Of a stretch of 64,000 nucleotides of DNA, positions 24,699 to 34,831 are shown in pieces (within the stretch, counting starts at the first letter, position 1; every line of letters starts with the position of its first letter). A program made the translations under genes and the position numbers. A model generated the notes under the pieces. That model had not been told where the DNA came from. It did not search any database and saw only the letters and a program-made list of their open reading frames with translations. This DNA comes from Tricholomella constricta (taxonomy: Eukaryota > Basidiomycota > Agaricomycetes > Agaricales > Lyophyllaceae): assembly GCA_013368375.1 (NCBI GenBank), contig JAACJP010000001.1, forward strand, positions 744,001 to 808,000. Direction: 5' to 3'.

Positions 24699-24947
24699 GG
24701 TGATACGGACGCAAGGAAACAGAGAAGAGGGCTCTTTGTATGTTTTCCGCCATCGCTTACTCGCCGTTTTCCAAAAATTCAAGGATGGAGCAATTCGTGC
24801 TCACAAGCACGTCTTCCGGTTCCATCACGTGACGCGAAAGTTAAGTGAATGACCGGTAAGTAACATTCGGAGAACGTGCAAGTATTCAAGTATTGCAGGA
24901 TGCTAGTACAGGCATCTTCGTATTATCGTAGGCTATTCAGATAATAT

Positions 24948-26015
24948 CTACGCGCGTATAGTGCTGAACAGGCGATCGCCCTAAATTCTTTGTGTCAGTT
25001 CACTAGCTCACAACTGTTTAACACGCAACTTACAGAATCGCCAAGGCCGGGGCTTACGATGCCTTCGGGGGTCAGATGCTCGTCTATGCTAGCAACCCAA
25101 ATCTGCCGTGGTTCAGTGAATGCGCCGCCGACGATGAGCAACAAACTTACTTCGAGTTTGGGATATTCGGCCTGAACGTGAGCAAGACCCTCTCGAGAAG
25201 CCAAGACACAGAGCAGCTTGACCTTCTCCACTGGATTACCCACTTTCTGAAAGTCAGGCGGATGGTTGAAACGGAAAGGACGAACCAGGAATGCCCCAAT
25301 CCACAATCATAGCAAGAGCAGCACACGCAGTACCACCCGTCGCGATAAGGGGGTCGAGTAGGAACACCTCATCCACGGGAGGCGAAGGTGGAAGCTTGGA
25401 ATAATCTGAGGCACTCGGTGAGTGGACTTGTCGTTAGTGAACAGATAGTACTTACATTCTACTGGCTGCAGGGTTACTTTCTCGCGAAACAAACCTAGAT
25501 GATAGACCGGCGCAGAACTGAGAATCCGAGATGTGAGACGTTGTAGAGATGATTATCGAAAATGGACTTGCGGGAATAGCGTCAACTGATCAGGGGAGGT
25601 AAGTGGACGGACATCCTGATCTGAGGGCATTGACCTACCAGAGCATCTGTCATGCCCAGCCCAGCACGCAAGATAGGTGTTAAACCGATCCTTGGCTTAA
25701 TCAAAGTGCCCGTGAATGGACCAACGGGTGTTTCCTGTCACTCGGCGCTAAATCAGCAACTCGAGATCGCTACGGAGACTGTCGACATACTCCTTGGAAG
25801 CTCGACTCTTCAAGCGTCCGGGTGGCCTCGATTCCTAGTATGAGACTGATCTGGTAGATTCCCTGTGAGGAGCGACTTTAGTAGTACACACGAATCGCCG
25901 GCTACTTTGTCCTAACTTCACGGAACTCTTTGGGTCCTGTCGTCGTTTGTCGGAGCTTGGACAGTTCAGCATTCACGATCGGGTGGGAGAGAACATTGAT
26001 GTTCGCGGATGTCAT
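24948..26015 (-). CDS. FUR1: Uracil phosphoribosyltransferase
   Basis: Nine exons (26015-25917, 25862-25791, 25734-25639, 25585-25572, 25517-25456, 25405-25286, 25230-25151, 25102-25034, 24980-24948) give 214 residues. The enzyme makes UMP from uracil and PRPP in pyrimidine salvage. Family features in order: NINVLSHPIVNAELSKLR, PRIGLTPILRAGLGMTDALL, VYHLGLFREKVTLQPVEYYSKLP, the PRPP loop LLDPLIATGGTACAAL, EKVKLLCVLASREGL, and the uracil-binding IVSPGLGDSGDRLF. The length equals bacterial-type UPRT. Exon 4 is a 14-nt microexon, and the next intron (25571-25518) must use a GCAAGT donor, a standard GC-AG intron. Another intron uses GTTCGT. No frame disruption remains, so the gene looks functional. 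Confidence 0.95.
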
Positions 26016-26179
26016 GGTGGGAGATTATCTCTGGAGACTTTCGGAGAATGTGCAACAATGCCAATGACACGAGCGAGGTGAACGACCCCGTGCCATGTGC
26101 CTCCGTTGTGGTGCGGTGTTTAACAATGCAGATTAGATCTTGCCCAGGCCTTATCTTATCTACCTATGTTCTTACAAGT

Positions 26180-27578
26180 TCATCGACGTTTATACTCACA
26201 AGGCTTGAGCATGCTGGCCGCGGATAATTTTGACCACTCTTTCTGGCCCTTTGCTCTTCTGGATATCTTCCTGAATTCGAACAATGTGAAGTGTGAATTG
26301 CTGTTATCCTGTGGCGCCGTGAGGGGTTGTAGATACGACAAAATAAGATATCCCCTTACCTTGGACCTCAGCCGGAAGCCGATTGATCCAACAAGTCTTT
26401 GAAATTCTTCCATATCAGTAAAACGACTTGCTACCTCTGCAATCTTCAGCTCCCCACTTCATAGAAGAACGGAATTCAACGCAAAGACAGAGGTTGGGCC
26501 GCTTTGGGGACGCACCCAGGTTTAAGAATGCGCCAGGCCTCGCGTAGGCAATTCGGCCAATTAGTACCCATCAAACTGAGAGCACAGACTACGACGTCTA
26601 CGACATGACCTTCACCGTCGGACTTTTCGTCCTCGGTGCCTTCCGAGCCAGGAAGTGGGACCTTACTGCAAATATCAGCCTCCACGACGAAGGCTCCATC
26701 AGAGACCAGGTCAAAGGATAGAACTGTCATCCCTTTAGGAATGAGGGCGCGAGAAAGAGCCGCGTCCCCGCAGCCCAGATCTGCAATGACTGTCTTCTGG
26801 GGATATGTTGAAAGGGAGGAGATGTAATACTCGACGGGGTTCGTGGGCCAAACTTGGACTTGGTGACGAAACCCTGCGTGATACTATGATAGAGTTAAGT
26901 TATGGTGAAATAAACGATCATTCACAAGCATACATCTTCGAATATGCGTGAATCCTCCTTCATCATTTGGTGGGCTTCACGGCTGTCCGACTTGTATAAG
27001 CTTTCATTGATTAACCTGGAGACGGTTGATCCAATACATGCCCATACGTGGCAAGTTTAAGCTTACCTGAAGCGCGCTCCATCGAGGCTCTGTTTCATCC
27101 CTCGTTGGAGAGCAGTTAGACCACCCGTGGAAATATCGAGAGACTTCTTCACGGCAGAGGTGGCCTGAGATGACGATGCCTCCGCGTTGATTTTAGTTTT
27201 CGCTTTCTTTGCAGGTCTTGTTGGAGATGCGCCTGTACCCTTCTCCGTAACTTTTAGGGGTCTCGGTCGCGAGATGTTCTTCTTTTTCTCCTCCACGGCA
27301 TCCGAACTCGCTTGAGGCTTATTCTTTTCCTTCTCCTCTGCCTTTCGTTGACCTCCCGAAGCATCTGACTGTTTGCCTTTCTTTTCGCCATATTTTCCCG
27401 GAGTATCTGTCGACGAGCTGCCCTTGATTTTGGTCACCAACTTTTTAAGGTTGACTTCGCCGGCGTGGAGTCGCTGAAGATCATTTGAAGGTCGCTTCCG
27501 TTTCTTTGACGACGAGGTCGAAGCTCCAGTGACGGGCGGCGTCATTACTGACCATCCTGGAACATCGAAAAGGGGCAT
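26180..27578 (-). CDS. RRP8: 25S rRNA adenine N1-methyltransferase (Rrp8 family)
   Basis: Five exons (27578-27067, 27015-26934, 26883-26516, 26456-26360, 26308-26180) give 395 residues. Yeast Rrp8 methylates an adenine N1 in 25S rRNA in the nucleolus. The N-terminal 165 residues are lysine-rich and disordered, as expected for nucleolar targeting. The methyltransferase core opens with LTALQRGMKQSLDGARFRLINE and YHAGFRHQVQVWPTNPVEY. It continues with the SAM-binding VIADLGCGDAALS (about 230), VSDGAFVVEADIC, and [35 protein letters not shown], and closes with HFTLFEFRK. Every motif of the family is present. FUR1 starts 164 bp downstream on the same strand. Confidence 0.94.
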
Positions 27579-28931
27579 TTTGGGTTGAAAAAAATCAGGT
27601 TGTCGGAATCTGGATCTCTATAACAAAGGGGACACCGATTTTCCTGACATAAGATTGATCAAGCTGACATAATTTTTGCTGTTTAAATTATTATTTACGC
27701 TAGTCCAATGCGGCAGCACTGACCTGGCGGCAAGGCGCATCAAGCGCCGCAACAAGCACAAACAAAACGGCGCGCGTTTTTGGGTTGGACGCGGTGCATC
27801 AATCATGCTGGATATTTTTGGTGTCTACGAATTCGAGACTTCTCTCACCTAGAAGAAGCGCGCGGTCAATTGAAACTTCCCCAGGAGTTTCGCTTTAACC
27901 CCTTCTCTGGGTGAGCTGTTTGTTCTCATCCTCCGGGAGTTTCGTTATTGACCGCTTCGCAAAGCTTTGTCATGCCAGGTGCTCAGTACTTTTCGCGTCC
28001 CACCCACCTGAGCCTTTATTGTACTTGCAGAACTGGTTAAATACTGTTCTGATTGCCATTTCATATGCTCTTCAAGTACAGCACTACCTCAATATGAAAA
28101 CCTTACATATCTGTTGTCAGCTCAGACCCCGGCTGGCTTTGATGCCGGGGTCCAGAGGGCATGGGTGGGAGGGACGCGAAAAAGACTGTGCGTCCAGTGT
28201 GACAAAGCTTATGCGAAGCGGTCAACATGAGTCTCCTGGGGGATGAAAACTAATCAGCTCACCTAGAGAAGGGGGTCAAGAGGGGGCTTCTTGGACTCGA
28301 ACCACCATGTGGTCGAGTAAAGTCACACACCAAGTGTATGGCTGTGCCGTTGAGGTAGTGCAAACCCGACGCTCCTACAGTAATAGGAAGGGTACATGAT
28401 ATGTACCCACCAAGGCTTCAGAGGCCAAGCACCCAGCCCCTCCCCCGCCCTCGAAAACCTCCCCCCCCTCCCACAACTCCCGCAGAAAATAGAAAGCGGA
28501 AACCTCGAGGCGCGTTGAGCTTACGAGAAAACACGGGTATCACCTCACAACCAGGCACATGCAAGGCCGAGTCCCGCCGAACTCAACAAAAACCGCAAGT
28601 CCGAATTCTGCACGACCACCAACGCATGCGACTACGCCTCCAGAGAACGCTGACCTGTCCTCGAGAATGTAAGGAATGCCTATACCCTCCTTTGCCTCCG
28701 AATAAAGTACTGGAGTCTTCCACCGTCCTGTAAACACATAATACGACCACAGAACCCCAATACCGCTACACAACCCTGATTGATCCCCGTCCCTCACCCC
28801 TTTACCTTGAGGACCTAAACCAAAACCTAACTCTAACGTAAGAAACATGCCACTTGCTCCCCCATTTAAAAGCAAGACCCAAAAATTGAACTTGCCAAAC
28901 AGAACACTCATTACCCCACGAATCACCCACA
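27579..28931. other. Gene-poor region before the transposon block
   Basis: Here 1.35 kb separates RRP8 from a doubtful small gene. A pol III B-box-like GGTTCGAGTCC occurs on the minus strand around 28292-28302, but no full tRNA folds around it. A Pro-rich, C-rich stretch (28390-28520) gives spurious open frames. Nothing else is supported. Confidence 0.4.
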
Positions 28932-29386
28932 ATGACTCCACTATTCCGCCCACACCCTAAGATAGTCTCAATGGTTGCCACCCCCTCCCTCTATCTTCGC
29001 AACGATGGCTCCTGGCGCCTGGAATGGCGTTGCATAGATTTCCTCTCCCCAGAACCTGCCTTCATCGGCGACACAATTGTAATCCTGGCAAGAGAGGCAG
29101 GTCAGGAAAGAGAGCTTTCTACACTTTCGTCGTCATCAAAGGAATCCTACCATCGGGACGTATCAAATGGGCTCACCTTAACATCTCAGAAGACGCCCTG
29201 GAGAGCACCTCCATACGGATCCCCACACAATGCCTCCGCCTCAACGGAAGGGACTTCATCAAACATATCCGTGGTTCAATGGTAAGTCCGCACCCATAAA
29301 AACTCACCGAACACCCAACGAATACCATCTCCTAGATCCATCTCCCCGAGGGGAAGATTGCCATCGCCCCCAGAGAAAATCGATGA
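28932..29386 (+). pseudogene. Small unrecognised gene or gene remnant beside the LTR element
   Basis: Exon 28932..29281 and exon 29336..29386 flank a clean 54-bp intron (GTAAGT...CTAG) and end in TGA. The 3' part reads naturally: AFYTFVVIKGILPSGRIKWA, then RGSM joined to IHLPEGKIAIAPRENR. The 5' part reads naturally in a different frame, from the ATG at 28932 to about GDTIVILA (29090). No intron of plausible length can bridge the two frames, so a 1- or 2-base shift between about 29090 and 29115 is needed. It may be a broken gene or an expression-silent remnant. I do not recognise the family. The outer LTR begins 98 bp downstream. Confidence 0.3.
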
Positions 29387-29478
29387 ATACATGCCGTGAG
29401 AAGAGTTACATAAGGCCAAATGGCCCGGACTTTATAGGTACAGTTGCGGACAACCAAACACGACAATTTGGGTATCTC

Positions 29479-29483
29479 CTGAT
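29479..29483. repeat. Target-site duplication, left copy (outer LTR element)
   Basis: CTGAT directly precedes the 5' LTR and is repeated at 46236-46240 after the 3' LTR. A 5-bp duplication is standard for Ty3-type integrases. Confidence 0.92.
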
Positions 29484-29957
29484 TGTTAGGGGAACACCCG
29501 TTCACGCCCTCCAACGCTCACCAACTGTTCCCCGACACGTGCGCTCGCTCCTGACCGATCGCGATCCCGACCCCGACGCTCTGACCCAAGCGTCGGTGTA
29601 CATATTTACCTTACTCACTTCCTGTCATTCCCCTCGTTTCCCTGTTCATATTCCCGATCACCTGACATCCCGACGACGGTTACCATCAGACAGCATCCGG
29701 AACCCGCTCATCATTATCACCTGTCATGGTTATCACATGTCGTTATTATCACATGTACAGTACACTATGGAGAGCCTGCCCTCATGTATCACACTTGTAT
29801 ATAGCCGGCCCCCTGGCATCTGGGAATCCTTTACACTATTCTCTTTGGATTCCCCTTTGCCAGGTAAGCCTTATTTACCTCGTTACAGTACATCAATATA
29901 ACTTTGGATTCCCCTTTGCCAGTACGACTAGGCTCTGCTCTAAGGGTCGCCCTAACA
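29484..29957 (+). repeat. 5' LTR of the outer element
   Basis: This 474-bp repeat begins TG and ends CA, and is identical to 45762-46235. It contains a TATATA box at 29798, a predicted transcript start at about 29833, and a 21-bp sequence present twice (29843-29863 and 29902-29922) around an intron-like segment. Confidence 0.95.
29798..29803 (+). promoter_or_regulatory. TATA box of the outer LTR
   Basis: TATATA lies 35 nt upstream of ACACTATTCT (29833-29842). That 10-mer is the reverse complement of the sequence just after the LTR, consistent with a transcript 5' end at about 29833. Confidence 0.6.
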
Positions 29958-29959
29958 GC

Positions 29960-29969
29960 AGAATAGTGT
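29960..29969 (+). promoter_or_regulatory. Candidate self-priming primer-binding site, outer element
   Basis: AGAATAGTGT starts 2 nt after the 5' LTR and is the exact reverse complement of ACACTATTCT at 29833-29842, the predicted 5' end of the element's RNA. In Tf1/sushi-type elements the RNA 5' end folds onto such a site to prime reverse transcription in place of a tRNA. Confidence 0.55.
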
Positions 29970-30083
29970 CTCTTAGAAACCCGACGAAGCCGACCGACCA
30001 GCTTCCGCGCCGAAACACGCGTCTGCTACACGCGACCGTCCAACGCGCGCTCGCTCTGATCGCCCGCCCAGTCCCGTTTTGAG

Positions 30084-31328
30084 ATGTCCGAATTTGGTGA
30101 CATGCCGCTCGAACGACCGTTCTCTCCCTTCCTCACGACGGAGGAGTGGTTGGCGAATATGGAAGCCACGATTTCGGCTCTCTCCGCCTCCAACACATCC
30201 AACTCGGCCTCTATGGACCGCCTCTCCGCTCTTTTCGAAAAACTCATGTCGGGGACACCCCCCAATCCCACCCCCGCTGCTCCCGAAGCAGACACGACCC
30301 CTCCGCCGCCTGAGACGATCCCTCCGTCGCCTGCGACAACGCCTCTGCTGCCAGGCGCTCCGCAATCAGGATCGCACCACCTCCGACCGTCGCCCCCTCC
30401 CATTTACGACGGTGCCCGGTCAGGCGGTCGCGCGTTCTGGAACGCCTGCAACCTCTACTTCTCCTTGTGCGGGGGAAGTTTCGCCGACGACCACGCCCGA
30501 ATCGTATGGGTGCTGTCGTACATGCAGCACGGACGAGCCGCCGACTTTGTCAGTCGGGTGTTCCAGTTCGGAACCGCCAAGGACGTCTTTCCCGCCTGGA
30601 AGGACTTCGAAGACACCTTCCGTGGCGAGTTCTTCCTCTTCGACGAAGTCGCTGACGCCGCGCTCATCTTGGAGTCGACGGCGTACTTCCAGAACGGTCG
30701 GTCGATCGACGAGTACATCGACTCGTTCCGATCCCTGTGGGTCAAGGCAGGCTACCCCGATGGGCACCACCTGGTCCTCAAATTCCGTCGGGGCATGGAC
30801 CCAAAGCTTTCGAGGCGACTTGGAAGCATCACCACGGGTCGCCCGCACGACGAGAAGATTGAGGAGTGGCTGAGGATCGCCCGTTCTCAAGACTTCATCA
30901 TGAGGTCGGAGGACGACTTCCACCGTCGGATGGTCCCGACAAAGGCGCCGGACGGCCGCCCAACCACCGCCGTAGCCGCACGATGGGCGTTCGCTACTGC
31001 CCCCACTCCCATTCCCACTCCCGCTTCTGCCCCTCCCGCCCCTCGCGCTCCCATCGCACCAGCCCCTAGGCCGCTCCCCCAGGGCGTCCCGATGGATGTC
31101 GATCGGATGCGCGACCGGGTCGCACCTGCCGACGACCACTGCTTCCGGTGCAAGAAGAAGGGTCACTACTCGCGTGACTGTCCCTTGCGCTGGGACGTGC
31201 GCCACATGCTCGACGACGAGCTGGAGGTGCTCATCATGGAGCGTCTAGCCCGCAAAGACGCAGTTCCCGCTGACCAGACTCCATCGTCGGCCGACGCGGG
31301 CACCTCCGACGCTGAGGAGGGTTTTTAA
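30084..31328 (+). CDS. gag: Gag protein of the outer element
   Basis: The open frame codes 414 residues. A Ser/Thr and Pro-rich N-terminus is followed by a helical capsid-like domain (about residues 110-270, with FWNACNLYFSLCGGSF and YIDSFRSLWVKAGYPD). A Pro/Ala linker and one zinc knuckle, CFRCKKKGHYSRDC, complete it. The stop codon TAA is preceded immediately by G-GGT-TTT, a -1 slippery heptamer (31319-31325). The -1 frame continues into a Pro-rich linker and the protease. The gene is intact. Confidence 0.88.
   Translation: MSEFGDMPLERPFSPFLTTEEWLANMEATISALSASNTSNSASMDRLSALFEKLMSGTPPNPTPAAPEADTTPPPPETIPPSPATTPLLPGAPQSGSHHLRPSPPPIYDGARSGGRAFWNACNLYFSLCGGSFADDHARIVWVLSYMQHGRAADFVSRVFQFGTAKDVFPAWKDFEDTFRGEFFLFDEVADAALILESTAYFQNGRSIDEYIDSFRSLWVKAGYPDGHHLVLKFRRGMDPKLSRRLGSITTGRPHDEKIEEWLRIARSQDFIMRSEDDFHRRMVPTKAPDGRPTTAVAARWAFATAPTPIPTPASAPPAPRAPIAPAPRPLPQGVPMDVDRMRDRVAPADDHCFRCKKKGHYSRDCPLRWDVRHMLDDELEVLIMERLARKDAVPADQTPSSADAGTSDAEEGF
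31319..31325 (+). promoter_or_regulatory. Candidate -1 ribosomal frameshift heptamer, outer element
   Basis: GGGTTTT fits X-XXY-YYZ in the gag frame and sits directly before the gag stop TAA. Slipping one base back enters the open frame that continues for about 290 nt toward protease. A downstream RNA structure was not tested. Confidence 0.5.
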
Positions 31329-34300
31329 TCGCACAACGGGTGGAACGTATGCCCCCGTTGTCTAGTCGTAATCGGTTCGCTCCACTGTCCGTAGAATATG
31401 CCAATACACCTATTATTGCTGCTATTCCTACGAGTGAACCGACCGACAAAGACGTACAAAACCCCTCCGACCCGACGACACCGATCGCAGTCGCAAAGCC
31501 GATCGCTCCGTCGCGTCGTGGCCTACCCCGCTGGGAAAAGCGACTTCCTAGTCGCTTCATCGCCGCTGCCTCCCCCTGCCCCAGATCCCTGTGGCTGAGT
31601 CGCACGCCGTCACTGCGCTAGTGGACAGCGGAGCGACCGGCAGCTTTCTCAATATCGCTTTCGTCGAGAAACACAAACTCACGACCAAGGTGCTTAGTCG
31701 ACCATCCCCAGTTTACAACGTAGACGGCACCCTCAACGAAGGCGGTTCGGTCTCTTGCATCGTAGAAGCTGTCTTGCGATACAATGGTCATACCGAACGA
31801 GCCGTCTTCGGGGTCACCCAGTTAGGCAAGCACGACATGATCCTCGGGTTCAACTGGCTTAAAAACCACAACCCTGAGATCGACTGGGAGACCAAAGAGG
31901 TGAAGATGAGTCGCTGTCCGATGCAGTGCGACACCTGCAAGGATGAGGTCAAAGCCGATCGGCGCGCACGTACCAAAGTGCGCGCAGCAATCCGTGCCTG
32001 TCGAGCCGATGGCATCCCGACGATTGAGCCTGACCTGCGGGCCCCGACCAATCCGTACGTGGAGGACGACTCTGATGACGACGAGTTCCTCCCCTACACT
32101 CCGATCCTGGAGGAACCCGACCCAGAGTCCGACGACTTCCTGACGGAGACCTTCCTGAATGGCGATCGCATCTTCGCGACCGCGATCCATCCGACCCCGA
32201 CCGCCGAACATATTCGGGCCAGCCAAACGACATCGCAGCGACTTGCGGAAGCGCACGCTGCTAACTCCGTGCCCAAAATGTTCCGCGACGCCGTACCCAC
32301 CCACCTCCACGACTTTGAAGATGTCTTCTCCAAAGTTGCGTTTGATGAGCTCCCAGAGCGCAAGCAATGGGACCATGCGATCGAACTGGAGCCGGGCGCG
32401 TCACCAACCGGCACGAAGGTCTACCCGCTGTCACCGGCGGAACAGGTTGAACTCGACGCGTTCCTCAAAGAGAATCTCGAGACGGGTCGTATCCGACCGT
32501 CCAAGTCGCCCATGGCATCACCGGTCTTCTTCATCAAGAAGAAGGACGGGTCGCTCCGCCTGGTACAGGACTATCGGACACTCAATGCGCTCACGGTGAA
32601 GAACCGATACCCGCTGCCCCTCATTAGCGAACTGGTGAATAACCTTCGCGGCGCGCGGTACTTCACCAAGCTGGACGTCCGATGGGGGTACAACAATGTT
32701 CGGATCAAGGAAGGCGACGAGTGGAAGGCAGCGTTTCGGACGAACCGCGGTCTCTTCGAGCCGCTCGTCATGTTCTTCGGCCTCACAAACAGCCCCGCCA
32801 CATTTCAGACCATGATGAATGATATTTTCCGCGATCTGATCGCCAAAGGTGTTGTTTGCGTGTACCTCGACGACATCTTGATTTATACCAAGACTCTAGA
32901 GGAACACCGTCGGGTCGCGCGATTAGTACTGGACCGACTCCGCGAACATCAGTTGTTCTTAAAGCCCGAGAAATGCGAATTCGAACAGACCAAGATCGAG
33001 TATCTGGGGCTGATCATTTCGCAAGGGCAAGCGGAAATGGACCCTGTTAAGGTCGCTGGAGTGTTGGAATGGCCAGCGCCGAAGAACAAGAAGGAAGTGC
33101 AAGCATTCCTAGGCTTCACTAACTTCTACCGACGGTTCATCCAGGACTTCTCGCATCACGCCCGACCCCTGTTCGATCTGACGGGCAAGGACATCGCCTG
33201 GCGATGGGGAGAGTCGGAGCAGTCGGCCTTTGGCCTTCTGAAGTCGGCGATCACATCGGGGCCCGTTCTCATGTTCCCTGACGACGACCGACCGTACCGC
33301 ATCGAAGCCGATTCATCCGACTTCGCAACGGGCGCGGTCCTGTCGCAAGAGTCGCCGTCCGACGGTAAATGGCACCCCGTCGCGTTCTACTCAAAGAGCT
33401 TGAACGCCGTCGAGCGGAACTACGAGATCCATGACAAGGAGATGCTAGCGATCATCCGGTCTCTGGAGGAGTGGCGACACTTCGTAGAAGGCGCAAAGCA
33501 CAAGGTGGAGATCTGGACCGACCACAAGAACCTTGAGTACTTCCTCACCGCGAAGAAACTCAATCGGCGTCAAGCCCGATGGTCGCTCTACCTCGCTAAC
33601 TTCGACTTCGCCCTCCACCACCGTCCTGGCCGTAGCATGGGCAAGCCCGACGCGTTATCGCGCCGCTCCGACCATGGCGACGGAAGTGCTGACAACGCCG
33701 ACATCGTACTGCTCAAACCCGAGTTCTTCGCGGTTCGTGCGACTGAAGGTCTTGTATTGGTCGGAGAAGAGGATGACGTGCTGAAGGCAATTCGCAAGGG
33801 CAACCGCGATGGCGCACAGGAGGATGCGGTCGCGAAAGCGGCGCAACTGGTCAGGGCATCCAAGATCGCCGGTCGCTCCCTTCGCTTTGGCGAGTGGGGA
33901 GAGGAAGGCGGTCTGCTCACGTTCCGTGGACGGATCTATGTCCCGAACGTTCCTGACCTCCGCCGACGCATCGTGGAGCACCACCACGACTCCAAGGTCG
34001 CCGGTCACCCAGGTCGCTGGAAGACGTTAGAGCTGGTGTCGCGCAACTACTGGTGGCCCCAGATGTCGCGCTTCATCGGTTCCTACACCAGCACCTGCGA
34101 CATGTGCTTGCGCACGAAACCCCGCCGCCAACTCCCCGTCGGACAGCTGCAGCCGCTCCCCATTCCCGAAGGCCGATGGAATGTCGTATCGGTCGACTTC
34201 ATCACCGAACTCCCCGAGTCCAATGGCCACGACGCGATCATGAATGTCGTGGATTCGGTCGGAAAACGCGCGCACTTCATCGCGTCGCACACGACTTGTT

Positions 34301-34451
34301 CGGCTTTGGGGGCTGCGAACCTCTACCGGCGCCACGTCTGGAAGCTCCACGGTCTCCCAGATGCCTTTGTCTCCGATCGAGGTCCACAGTTTGTCGCCGA
34401 ATTCACGCGCGAACTGTACCGACTCCTGGGTATCAAGCTGTCGGCTTCGAC

Positions 34452-34456
34452 GGCGT
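34452..34456. repeat. Target-site duplication, left copy (inner LTR element)
   Basis: GGCGT precedes the inner 5' LTR and is repeated at 44885-44889 after its 3' LTR. Collapsing the two copies restores the integrase reading frame of the outer element. Confidence 0.93.
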
Positions 34457-34802
34457 TGTCACGACCGCCCCTAAACTCGCAATCACTTACGCTTTCCCAC
34501 GCACGCCCACCGTATATATGATGGCACCACTTCTTTTCAGACTCCTTACCTCGATATTACCTATTGTTAAGACTAGTTCTCGATTCTCGTTCTCGTTTCT
34601 CTCTCTCTCTCTCAATCTATTTGGCTTCACACCCGTATCACTTGAGCTCGTTCGTTCGAATCAGCCCCGGTGAACACCTCCGTCAACGCTCACGACCTCC
34701 GAATACTCCTTCGTAGGCCGTCTTCCTTGACGGACGTCAGGCCTGTCCGCTTCGGTGGTTCCAGAATAACTCTGTAACCGGCGTGCTACACAGGTCCTAA
34801 CA
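34457..34802 (+). repeat. 5' LTR of the inner element
   Basis: This 346-bp repeat, TG...CA, is identical by eye to 44539-44884. It has a TATATAT box at 34513 and a CT-dinucleotide run downstream of the predicted start site. Confidence 0.95.
34513..34519 (+). promoter_or_regulatory. TATA box of the inner LTR
   Basis: TATATAT lies 36 nt upstream of 34549, the first base of the sequence complementary to the primer-binding site. This is nearly the same spacing as in the outer element. Confidence 0.62.
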
Positions 34803-34813
34803 TAATATCGAGG
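34803..34813 (+). promoter_or_regulatory. Candidate self-priming primer-binding site, inner element
   Basis: TAATATCGAGG begins at the first base after the LTR and is the exact reverse complement of CCTCGATATTA at 34549-34559 in the LTR, just downstream of the TATA box. Confidence 0.65.
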
Positions 34814-34831
34814 TCCTCCCACCCACCGGAC

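Noticed and set aside
21879..24782. Start of MET10 at 24782
   Set aside because: The 28 extra residues are not conserved-looking and the usual leader begins at the ATG at 24698.
28286..28372. Possible tRNA or tRNA-derived repeat on the minus strand (GGTTCGAGTCC)
   Set aside because: Only three T-stem pairs form, and no matching acceptor strand is present; at most a remnant.
29485..29957. Plus-strand ORF spanning the outer 5' LTR (29230-29901) and its copy at 45514-46179
   Set aside because: The shared part is just the LTR sequence itself; it is repeated because the LTR is, not because it codes.
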